Part shown: positions 46,326-56,700 of the stretch, piece after piece
Position numbering within the stretch: the stretch's first letter is position 1
How the letters are laid out: every line of letters begins with the position of its first letter
NCBI GenBank assembly: GCA_016858145.1
Contig: JAEHOE010000016.1
Span: 806,001-870,000 of the forward strand
Length of the DNA stretch: 64,000 bases
Origin: Edaphochlamys debaryana
Taxonomy: Eukaryota; Chlorophyta; Chlorophyceae; Chlamydomonadales
Reading direction: 5' to 3'
Translations under genes and position numbers: made by a program
Notes under the pieces: generated by a model
Database searches by the model: none
Seen by the model: the letters and a program-made list of their open reading frames with translations, nothing else
What the model was told of the DNA's origin: nothing

Positions 46326-49300
46326 TCAGCGCCGCACCGCCGCCAGCAGCCGTCGGAGCGACGTCCCGACCACCCCCACGCCCCGGCCAGCGGCATAAGC
46401 CCCCGCCCCGCTCCGCCTCTCGGCCCCGCCATCCGACCCCTCTCCTGAGCCCTCTTCCTCCGCTTCCTCTAGCGACTCCATGTCGTCCTCCCCGTCCCCT
46501 TCCCCACCGTCCTCCTCCTCCTTCTCCTCTTCATCCCGCCCCCACACCCCCTGCCCCATCCCGTCCGCCTCCCCTCTCCCCCGCTGGAGCCCCAGCACGC
46601 GCCCCCACCGCTCCAGCCCGCTCATCGCCCGCCGCACCCCGCCCACCAGCCCCCGCGTCCCCATCGCCTCCACCATCTCCATGGCCTGCGTCAGCCGCCG
46701 CCGTACGCCACCACCACCCGCCGCCACGTCCTCCCGGAGCTGGTCCATGGCTTCGCTGTTGTTGTTGCCCCGCAGCAGCCCGCACTCCAGGTTGTCGGTG
46801 TCCTTGGCGGCCGCGATCTGGCGCAGGGGCACCTGGCCGCTGGCCTGGGCCACGTCGAAGACCACGGGGTCCAGCAGCGCCAGCGTCTGGGGGGGGTCAG
46901 GGGTGGGGGGGGGGTAGGGGAATGGAAGGGGTCAGGGGCGGGAGGTGCAGTGTGTACGCGTCAGGCCGGAAGCACGACCGGGTCCAGCAGCGCCAGCGTC
47001 TGGGGGTGGGGTGGGTTGGTGGGTAGCGAGGGGTGGGGGGTCAGGTGGAAGGGTGAGAATAGGTACGGCTGCGGTTGGGCTTCAGGTCAAGCTCGACCGG
47101 GTCCAGCAGCGCGAGCGTCTGGGCTGGCAGTTGAGGGGCGGGCAGGAACACTGGAGCTGCGGGGGATCGCGTCGGCCCGCAGCGTGGAGGCCCTGCCCTG
47201 CCCGGCCGGTGCCCTGCCCGACTCCGCCTGGCCCTATCATCGCCGTTGCTTCTCCCGTCCAGCCCCAATCCTACGGCCCTCGGCCCGCCGCACCCCACCC
47301 CACCTTGGAGAAGGCGTACAGCTGCAGGTCCAGCCCCTGGGCGGCCAGCAGGGCGTCCACGTCAGCGGGGATGTAGGGCGATGTGTCGAACAGCGCCTCC
47401 CGCTGCGCGCTGTCCTTGTCGTGCACCTCCTCCATGGTGTGGCGCCAGCCCAGGCCGTAGTAGAGGATGAGGTTGCGGGTGGCCACGTCCTGACAGGGGG
47501 GGAGCGTGATGTGGGGGAGAGGGGGGGGCAGGGTTTAGGCACTCGAAACCTGATAGCCAACCCTTTGCTGGAGAGATAGGTTTTAGTAACTGAAGAGAGA
47601 GGGGGTGGTGCTTCTCGGACATACTGGAGAGCGGGAAGGGAGGGGGAGAGGGGAGGCCAGGGGGCAGGGCTGAGGCGCTTGCTGGTTTGTTGCCCGCTCC
47701 ACCCCAACCTTGATGGCAAAACCTCTGCCCCGCTCATGCTTTCTTCCCTCTCGCCTCCCTCCGCCAGCCGGCGGCATAGCCACTCCGCCATAACCCTGGC
47801 ACCCCCCAAGCCATGCCCAACTTGCCCCCTTTTCACGGGTCATAGAACACGTTCCCCGCCCCCCTCCTTTCTTTCCCCCTCTGCACCTGCTCCAGCACCA
47901 GCACCGTGCCTCACTGCGCCAGCACCTGCTGCGCCAGGCCCCGCCCCACGCGTGCTTAAACACACACGTTTCCCCCCCCTTCCGCCCCCTCATCCCCACC
48001 TGCTCCAGCACCACCAGCGTGTCGAACTGAGCCAGCACCTGCTGCGCCAGGCCCAGCATGGCGGGGGTCACGCCCCCCACGGGCGCGTGGAAGGCTCGCT
48101 CGCCCAGCAGCGAGCGGATGAAGTAGTTGTCCACCACGGCGGGGCCCAGAGCCTGATGGGGGAGAGGGGAGAGGGGGGAAAGGAGGCCGGCCGTGGGGCG
48201 GGGGTTTCTCGGCGTGTGCCGGGGGTACAACGGTACGGGTTTGGTTCCTGTAGAGCAAAGGCAAGCGGACGACATGCAGCTGCTTTTCATCTCCATCAAA
48301 GGCACGCCCCTGGGCTGGCGAGTTCGCACCTTCCAGAAGTCGCTGGTGCGGTTGGAGTACATGAGGTTGAAGGTGTGTGTGTCGTTGTAGCCCCGGTCCC
48401 CGCTCATGGTCCACATGATGAACTTCATGTGGGACACAAGGCGCTTGAGCGGGTCGCTGGGGGGGGGGGGGGCAGAGGGGTTGCGGAGGTCGAGGAAGGT
48501 CGAGGGAGGGAAGGACAGCGGCCGAGAGGCAGGGAGGCGTAGGGGAGCCGAGCGTGAGGTGAATGAGCAGGAGAAAGGGTGCATCGGGAATTCAGCCATG
48601 TTGTGTGCCTCTCCCCTTCACAACCTGCATGAGCCCAAGGGCGTTTGGCCCCCACCCCACCCCACGCCCGACACACCGCATCACGACCGCGTTGTACAGG
48701 TCTCGGCACAGGTGTGCGCCCTCCGGCTCCTCCGCGCCGCCGTGCACGGTGTACTCATTGGAGTAGTACGAGTAGTCATGTACGTGCACGTACTTGTGGC
48801 GGGCGGGGCAGGCGCCCATCTCGGGCCGCTTACGGAAGGTGCCGTACCGCGAGAAGCTGCAGGGTGGCGGATCCGGGATGAGTGAGGCAGGCTTGCATGG
48901 CGTGGCGTGGGGTGTGTGTGCTGACCCTGATTAGTGATATTGGGGTGTGTGGGTGGGGGGCCCTGGGTCCAAGGCCCGTGGCCCCGAATGCACCCAGCTT
49001 GCCACCGTCAGGGCATGGGCAAGGCGTGGGCAAAGTGTGCAGCCAGGCCTCACCGCTTGAGCACGTATTTAGGGATGCGGTAGGCGGGCACCTGCGGGGG
49101 GTAACCAGAGCAGTGATGACCACAAACCACACCAGGTCAGTCCACGCGAGCACCGGCAGGCAGATACTCTTCTCTTCAGGGGACCTTCTCGCCAAGCATG
49201 TGCTCAGCCTCTCAATGACCTTGTCCAGTGCAGGAGAACACCACAGGACCCACCGTCTCGAGATGGAAGGACATGTTGAGCCAGCGGACCTTGTCATCGA

Positions 49301-50632
49301 ACTTTTTGATCTGACACACGTACGACTTGTCGTACCGCTCAGTCACGCAGCCATTGAGCTCTGGATGGTTGGGAGTGGGCATGGGCATGGGCGGTTGGGT
49401 GCTCTGTGGCCTAAGGGCGTTGCGCAACAGATGAAGCCCCCGCCTCCGGCCGTGGCCAGAATGCCCTTTCCCCCAACGGTACGCTCGTAGCACGTGCACC
49501 CAGCTGGGGCGGTCCGCGCGTGCTCTGACCCCTATCAACCAACAACCATCCCTTGGATGGGGAGATGCGGCCCGTTGCGGCCCGTCTTGCGGGGGAGGAC
49601 ATGAGCAGAGTGCCCCCCGATAAGCTCCTCGTGACTGCTCCACGCGGGGCCAGCTCAGGGTCGGCTCTACCCCAAACCAGGGTCACTCACGAGCGATGTG
49701 GCACCACGAGGTGCCCCCCGACTTGCTGACATGCAGGAACTCCATGGTCCCCTTGTGTATGGACCCCTTGCGGTGCTTGTCGTACAGCTGTACGGCAGGG
49801 GGCACAGCACAGCGGGATGTGGGTCGGTTAACGGAGCCAGGCCAGCGTGGGGGCTCGTTGCGGGGCTGCGTGCTGGAACCCCAAGGCGGCGGGTGCCGCA
49901 CAGCTCCTGTGGGGAAACTGGAGATGGAAGATGTGCACGTGAGGGCTGACCGCCAGCCGCGGCTCCCATTCAGGTTTTCCGGGCGGTCGGAGCCGGTGTT
50001 GTTGTTGTTAATACGTGGGACCTCCGAGTCTGCTCATGTCCCGCCCGTTGCCCTGCCGCCAGGGCCGTGGAGGGTTGTCCGTCCGTCCTCCATCCCCATA
50101 CTCGCTCGTACCTAGCTCTCCACCCTTCAACAGTCTGTCCATGTCACCTCACTGTGGCTCTCACCTTGACCATGAGCTGTGCTAGCTTGCTGCCAGACGC
50201 CGTTGGGGGCAGGCTGTTGCCGTTGTGAAGCCAAACCCTTAGCAGTGCGGCCACCACCAGCCTCCGCAGGAAGGGGTATGCGTGTTTCTCCTCCATCTGG
50301 GGTAGGATTCCCATAATCTGGTCCGCCCAGGCGTCCATTTTGTTGCCATCGCTGCCGGCATCCAGGGATGGCACCAGTCCTGTGCCAGCCTGGAGCGCCA
50401 GCTTGTCGTGATAGTCGTGCACGAACTTTAGCTTGTCACCCGGCTTGTATGTGCCGAGCTTCAGCAAGGTATCCAGGTGCTCCGCAAGGACAGCTTTGGT
50501 CGTAGCATTCGCTGCAACGTCCCCGAAGAACTTCTTGAAGGCATCCTCGACAGGACTCGATGCTGACACCGCGGTGGCGAGGCACACCAGCGCTGCGACC
50601 GCGGCGACTACGATTGATTGGCGGGCTTTCAT
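46326..50632 (-). CDS. Secretory sulfotransferase-like protein
   Basis: Nine minus-strand exons with consistent phases: 50632-50165, 49787-49691, 49360-49254, 49091-49054, 48856-48677, 48456-48330, 48152-48000, 47489-47304 and 46886-46326; 638 aa. Residues 1-24 (MKARQSIVVAAVAALVCLAT) form a signal peptide or anchor. LHVSKSGGTSWCHIA near residues 174-188 matches the 5'-phosphosulfate-binding loop of Golgi carbohydrate sulfotransferases (usually PKTGGTS or PKSGTTW), and RRDPLKRLVSHM near residue 297 matches the 3'-phosphate site (R-D-P...S). Such enzymes move sulfate from PAPS to sugars or tyrosines. Further blocks are VDNYFIRSLLGERAF and KYVHVHDYSYYSNEYTVHGG. The last exon ends in an acidic Glu/Asp-rich, then basic, tail. 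The substrate is unknown. Introns before the last exon and before 47489 carry copies of exon edges. Confidence 0.8.
46887..47303 (-). repeat. Intron with two extra copies of the last-exon 5' edge
   Basis: The acceptor and exon start (plus-strand GGGTCCAGCAGCGCCAGCGT|CTGG, 46866-46889) recur at 46980-47004 and, with one change, at 47098-47124, spaced about 115-118 bp. Both copies keep the CAG acceptor, so they could act as alternative 3' splice sites. Confidence 0.8.
47490..47999 (-). repeat. Intron with a copy of the upstream exon end
   Basis: Plus-strand 47887-47945 (CACCTGCTCCAGCACCAGCA, then CGCCAGCACCTGCTGCGCCA) repeats the exon end and donor at 47998-48056. The donor (CAG|GT) is kept in the copy. 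Confidence 0.75.
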
Positions 50633-51707
50633 CAGCCGCTCTCTCGCTAGTCTAAATGTCGACGGTTGTTGTTAGCTTAGTTTGCTCAAGCAGTCGCGGC
50701 TGAGCAAGCGGGTGGGCGTCGCGTCAGAGGGCTACGGCTTCGCTTGTCAAAACTGTTGTCAGGAGCTCTGTGGTAAAGCCAGAGGCGACAAGTACATGCT
50801 TCAACCACAGGAGTTTCGAGGTGTGGAGAGTATCACGGCAATTTCCCGTGCTAAGGGCTGCGATGATGCAGTCGCGACCGCGGGGACGGGGCGACTTCGC
50901 TGCCTTCGGACGACGCTATATGAAGCCCGACAAAGCGCACCATGCTATGCAAGCTGCGAGCTGCGGAGGGCTGGCCCGCCGGCCGCTCGGCTACTGCCAG
51001 ACGCCCGTCTGGGTTGGCGCAAGTTGGGGAGGGGTGGATGGGCGTGGCTGGGGGTGACCCCTTTGAGGGCGAACATGAGCCCGCGCTATGACCGCCTCGT
51101 CCGCCTGCCGCGGCCGCGGCTGCCAGAGGCCCTGCGCCCTGGCCCTCCGACGTGGTGGTGCCTCACCACTCGAAAGCAAAGGCAAGCTTCTGTGTGCCAG
51201 GTGTTACCCGCCGCCGTCAAGGCCTACCCTCGTTGCTGGCAGGGAAGCTCTTGCTCAGGTAAGCGCGCTGGGCACGGCAAGGGACGATGGTGGATTGGTG
51301 GTGAGAGATACGCCCTTACAGAGTGCTCAGCGTGCGCTTCGGCCCAAGCCACCCCCAAACAAAAGCACGACCAAGAACACGAGCAACACACACAAACCTA
51401 TGCACATTATCTTCAACCTTCGTTTGTGGGACCCTCGCTTGCCGAAGCCCCGAGTCAACAGTCGCTCGCACCAGCTCAACACCAGCACTGCCCGTGTCCG
51501 TACTCCAAGCCTACCAACAGGCAGCCGCTCCCCTTCGGCTCCGCACGAGCCGGCTGCCCGCTTCCGTCCAACTTTTCCCCCGCTCAGTGGCTCCGACTGC
51601 CGCCTCCTCTGTGACATACGGACGTACGACCATCATGACGCAGCTCCAGCCGGAAGGCCACCAGCCGGCGCCCGCGTTAGCGATGACCCGACGGTCTCAG
51701 CGCCAAC
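50633..51707. other. Intergenic: promoter side of the sulfotransferase-like gene, 3' UTR of the YbaB-like gene
   Basis: No supported gene. Open frames on the plus strand (up to 367 codons, running into 52191) have no family resemblance and overlap exons of the minus-strand gene. Confidence 0.4.
51316..51320 (-). terminator. Possible TGTAA poly(A) signal of the YbaB-like gene
   Basis: TTACA on the plus strand, 388 bases downstream of the stop at 51708; a plausible 3' UTR length for these algae. Confidence 0.45.
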
Positions 51708-53489
51708 TCACATGTTGAGGGCGCCCGGGTTGGGGATGCCCAGGCTCTTGGCCAGGTCACGCATCTTCTCCTTCATGCCCTGCGCAGAGGAGGATAACAA
51801 ACGAGCAACTTTGGAAACCGGTCCTCGTACACCGGTTGAAACCACTACGCGCCTCCGTGCCCCGTCCCTCATAAGCCCAAAGGGCCAGACGGCCACGTCG
51901 GATTGCCAAAACCTGCAGTCACCCCTTCATGGCAAGGCCAGGCCCAGCGTGGTCCCATGCAGAGAGGGGTCTCTGCCCTGCCCTGCCCTGCTACCACCCC
52001 TGCCCGTGCCCTCGCCCAGGGCCGCCACCCACCGCCACGCTCTTCTTGTGCGCGTCACGCATGGCATCGGTGGTGCGCTTGGAGCACTCCTGGGGGGAGA
52101 GGTGGGGGCGGAGGGGGCACACGAGGGCAGAGACAGGGAGGGCTCAGGGTACACGCCTTCAGCCTGCTGCAGCCTCGTAGGAGGGCGGTAGAAGCCCTCA
52201 TATCCCCCCAACAGGATCGTTTGACCACCCCACAACCTCCCTCCCGTCCTGGCCGCCGCCGCCCTCACCTCAGCGCCCAGGTCCATGGCCGCTTGCGTGA
52301 TCTCCACCAGCTTGGGCTCCTGGTTGCCCGACATGATCACCTGACGGTCCGGGGATGCGTGTGCGGGCCCGTTATTAGATCGCAGGAGTCTTTGCAAACA
52401 GAGCCGGCTGGCGGCTGAAAGGAAAGCGAATTCATCCTATACGTGGTTGGCTGGTGCGCGGCAGGCACAGCACTGACAGCAGACGCCCAGGCGTGAGGAC
52501 GCTCAGGGGCCCGGTCGGCAGTCCGACACCGCAGGCTTTCCAACCCCTTCAGTCAACTGGGGCTAGCAACCCGGTGTTGATCGAGCCCGGGTGTTGGAGC
52601 AACACGAAAGGACTCACGCGGACAGTCTCCTCCTCATCGTACCCCTCGAACTCGGTGCTGCGGGGCCGGGGCGGCGGTCGGGGCGTCAGAGCAATGCGCC
52701 AGCGTCAGAGGCGCCCAAGCCCCGACGTAGGAACGAGGCTAGTCACGCAGTCGTGAAAGGCTAGGAGCGCTCAGGTATGGCGGGCAGGCAGACGGGCCTC
52801 AGCCTTCGGCTGCGAAACGGGACGTGTGCTTGGCCCGCCGGAGAGGCTTTGGCGGGCAGCTTGCGAAGGGTTTAAGGGGCCTTTTTCAACTCCCAATACT
52901 TGCTGCTGGGCTGTCAAGCTGTGGCCCATAAAGCCCTCATGTTCACAGCCCGTGTCCGTCCCAGCTGCCGCCAGGCCACGTGCTTACGCAGCTAGCTCCG
53001 CCTGCACGCGGGCAGTCTCGGTCTGCACCAGCTGCTGGGCCTTCTTCACGCTCTCCATCAGGTTCTTCATGTCGAAGGGGTTGCCACCGCCACCGCCCTA
53101 ATCAGGAGGTGGGAAGGGGGCCAAGGTTGGTGAGCAGGGGCGTCGTCCAGGTGTCGTCATGCCAATGTGGTGGTGCGCAGTCCGCCGACCACATGCAGCC
53201 GACGACGGGCTCAGAAACCTCACCGGGCCACCACCGAAGAGGGCATTGACTTGGAGATGGCCACGCGTGCGCCTGACGCTGCGCAGGAAGATGCAAAGGA
53301 TGGGAAATGCGCACACGGGACGTCAAGTGAGCCCTCATTCGTCAGAGGTAACTATTGTGCGTGATCACGCATGTACGCTGCAGAGCCTAGGTCAAAGCGG
53401 TGATCTCTCTACCTCGGCACGACGCTGCGGCGGGTCGCCGGGCGGGCGACAGCGCCCTGGGCACGGATGGAGCGAGCAGCGAGGGCCAT
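51708..53489 (-). CDS. STIC2: Chloroplast YbaB/EbfC nucleoid-associated family protein (STIC2-like)
   Basis: Seven small minus-strand exons, every phase consistent: 53489-53413, 53278-53224, 53097-52988, 52657-52618, 52340-52269, 52089-52033 and 51779-51708; 160 aa. The first exon gives a typical chloroplast transit peptide (MALAARSIRAQGAVARPATR) and cleavage probably falls near VRRTRGHLQVNALFGG. The mature part has the YbaB fold signature: NPFDMKNLMESVKKAQQLVQ, then EFEGYDEEETVRVIMSG, EPKLVEITQAAMD and DAHKKSVAGMKEKMRDLAK, ending GIPNPGALNM. Bacterial YbaB binds DNA; the Arabidopsis plastid homologue STIC2 is linked to protein import and thylakoid targeting. Which role applies here is inference. 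Length and fold fit the family well. The gene is head to head with aspartate kinase. Confidence 0.9.
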
Positions 53490-53716
53490 TGTTCAGAATG
53501 TATGTAGAATGCTGGATCGGTGGCCACGACGTGCCCGACTCTTTGCAAGCGGGATGGCCGGATGGGCCAGTTTTGGGGATTGAGGGCGTCGCGGTGCCCA
53601 GACTCGTTCCTTTTTCGCTTACTGGCGACAAACTCACTTCGGGCTTTTGCCCAGAGCGTACTCGAGTTTGACTTTGTTCGCGGCAACAATTGCCGGCTGG
53701 AAAGAGAATCAGAAGA
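53490..53716. promoter_or_regulatory. Putative divergent promoter, YbaB-like / aspartate kinase
   Basis: 227 bp between two diverging start codons, both of plastid-targeted proteins. No TATA box is evident. The shared-promoter reading is inferred from spacing. Confidence 0.5.
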
Positions 53717-56700
53717 ATGCAGCTCACTCAGCGCCAAGCCCTTGCCTCTCGCGTGGCCCGCCGCTCTGGGCGTGTGGCGGTGCCCCTTCCTAAGACCCCT
53801 GTGACCGCGGCGCCCTCCGTGCGTGCCGTCGGCGCGGTCGCCCCCGTCGATGCGACCAAGCAGAGCTCTGCCCGGCCTTCCGTCATCGCCCGGGCTGCTG
53901 CTGCTCAGGCCCCGGCCAAGTTCCAGGCCCCTGGCAAGAACGTCGGACAGGCGAGTGAAGCCGCAAGCGTGCCCTTTCCAGCGCAACAGCTCCCGGGCGA
54001 CCAATTGGCCAATCTGCAGTGCCGATGAGCCTTTCAAGCCCGGCTGATTGGGCAGGGTGCCGGGGCAAAGCCCGCGCACGCCTCTGGGCGCGCAATTCAG
54101 GGCGCGACCCCGCGCACGTGCCCTCCGTTGACCTTTTCCCTTGCCCAATGAGTTAAGAACGCGTATCGGTTGCGCTGCAGGTGAATGTCGTGTACAAGTT
54201 CGGCGGCTCGTCTGTCCGCGACGCCGAGCGCATGCGGGAGGTGGCCGACATTATCTGCAGCTTTCCCGACTACCTGCCCTGCGTGGTGCTGTCGGCCATG
54301 GGCAAGGTGCGGCCGGGTCACTCGAAGGGTTGCGCTGAAACCCTATGCCCGTTCCGGCGCGGTCAGCGGCGGGCAGTTCCGCTGTCCCGGCAGCGCTCCG
54401 AACCCCAACCCCAACCCTCTTCCCGGTGGAAGCCCTGCCGTTACGGCGTAATCCCCATATGCCATGCGCATTCCAGCCACAGCGCACTTCTGGAACTGAC
54501 GCCGCCGTGGGCGCTGTGCTCACCTGCCCGCAGACCACCAACCTGCTGCTGGAGTGCGGTGACATGGCCCTGAAGACCCCCACCGACAAGATCCACGACC
54601 TCATCCCCTTCAAGTGAGCTTTTGCTTGCCATGTGCCCTTTCAGCGCTCGCTCTTCTTCACTCTTGCTGCTTGTCCCGCTGTCGGGGTGGTTGCCTTGCC
54701 GAGTTGACGGTCCACGCACCCGACCCACTTCCCCAGCAGTTCTGGGTTGGCAGTCGGAGCTTCTCGTGTCGTCTTGACCGCTCACCCACCCAATCCGCCA
54801 CCCCCCCTCCGCTCCACCTCCAGGGCCATCCGCGACCTGCACGTGCACACGTGCGAGGAGCTGGGCGTGGAGGCCTCCGTGCGGGCCGAGGTGGACCGCC
54901 TGCTGAACGAGCTGCAGCAGCTGCTCATTGGCGTCAGCATCATGCAGGTGGGGTGGTTGGGTGGGTGGATGCTAGGTTGGTGGGTGCAAGGGGGTGGGTA
55001 GGTGCAGGGCAGTGGGGTATATGGGTGGGTGCAGGGCAGTGGGGTATGTGGGTGCAGGGCAGGCGGGCGGGTGCAGGGCAGGCGGATGGGTGGGGGGTGG
55101 GTGCAGGAAGGAGTTGTCAGAGTGTGTTCAGACCAGGGACGTGACGTGACGAAGGGCGCGCAAGGTAGAGGGGCAGGCGGCATGGGTTTCAGCTGAGGGA
55201 AGGGATGGAAGCTACCGGGCGTAGTGGCACAGGCGCACATAGGCCAAGTAGTGACAAGGCGGGCAAGACGTTGGAGGAGTGGATGGGTTGAGGAAAGCTC
55301 AGTTGAGGGACCTTTCGTGGAGGTTAGATTGGAATTGCCAGTGCCCCTCGAGCGGGGTCCGCCAGGCCGCCGCAAAGCATACGGCAAGGCCGTGGCTCGC
55401 ACAGGCTTGCCCTGCTGCCGTCCTGCGGGCGCACTTGCCTTGCCGCCAGGCCCAGGGGCCCCCGTTCCCCGCCACGCGTCCGACCCCCGGCTGAGCCTCC
55501 TCGTGACTGCCCCGCCCCTCCACCTCCACCTTCCTCCCCGCAGGACCTGACCCCCCGCGCCAAGGACAGCCTGGTGTCGTTCGGCGAGCGCCTGTCCACC
55601 CGCATCTTCGCATCCTACATGCGCGTCAACGTACGTGGGAGGGGGGGTGGGGGCTGGCTGCGGGGTGGGGGCTGCAGAGTAGGGGTTGCGGGGTGGGGGC
55701 TGGCGGTGTTCTGGCGGGGGGGGGGGCGGGGTCGATGCCGTGTGTAGCAGGGTGCGGGGTGGGGGTTGCCTGCGTTCTGGCGGCTGTGGAGTGGACCGGG
55801 GCGGGGCGGGGGAGCGGATGGAGACCGGCTGTGGTGGAACGTCTGGTGGCGGTCTGGGCAAGGTGTGGGCCTGGGGCGTCCTGACGCCCGACTCCGTGCA
55901 GTGGATGCGGGGAGGGAAGGGGGCCGCACGCCGCCCAAGAGCCCTCCCCCGATCCCTTCCTCTCTGCTACCGCTATCCGCTGCCACAGGGCGTCAACGCC
56001 CGCCAGCACGACGCCTTCGAGCTGGGCCTGACCACCACGGACGACTTCACCAACGCCGACGTGCTGTACGACCCGTCCCTGAGCCTGATCAAGCAGGCGC
56101 TGGGCCCCAAGCCCGGGGTGGCCCCCGAGGTGCCCATCGTGACGGGCTTCCTGGGCCGCGGCATCAAGACCGGTGCGTGTGTGGAGGGCGCAGCGGGGCC
56201 TCCTCTGAGGGCATGGAGCTAGCGCAGGACCAGGCAGACGTTTCTGGCCAAGGGACGTGTCATGGGGCTTAAGTTGGCAGGACATCGCGCGGCCTTGTGA
56301 GCATGCCAGGCCCGCACCAACCTCGCCGGCTTCTCCGTTGCTTGCCTGTTGCGCAGGCGCCATCACGACGCTGGGCCGCGGTGGCTCGGACCTGACCGCC
56401 ACCGTGCTGGGCGCCGCGCTGGAGCTGCCGGAGGTGCAGGTCTGGAAGGATGTGGATGGTGAGTTTGCACGGTGGGGTTCAGCCTCCCTGGGAGGGCGTT
56501 TCAGTAGAGGGGTGGGCGGGTGAGCCCGGGCAGGCGGGGCGACCAAGCAAAGGGGAGCACAAAGGAGCTGGGCCCGGACGACCGAGTGTTAGGGGCCAAG
56601 ATCTGAGGAAAGAATGGGCAGCGGCTGCTGTGGCTCGTCCTTCGAGGCGGGGACCTCGGATCCGACGGTGTCCAGGGGCCAGGCGCGCCCGGCTGCCTTG

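Noticed and set aside
51088..52191. A 367-codon plus-strand frame
   Set aside because: It runs antisense over exons of the YbaB-like gene, whose frame, phases and motifs are well supported.
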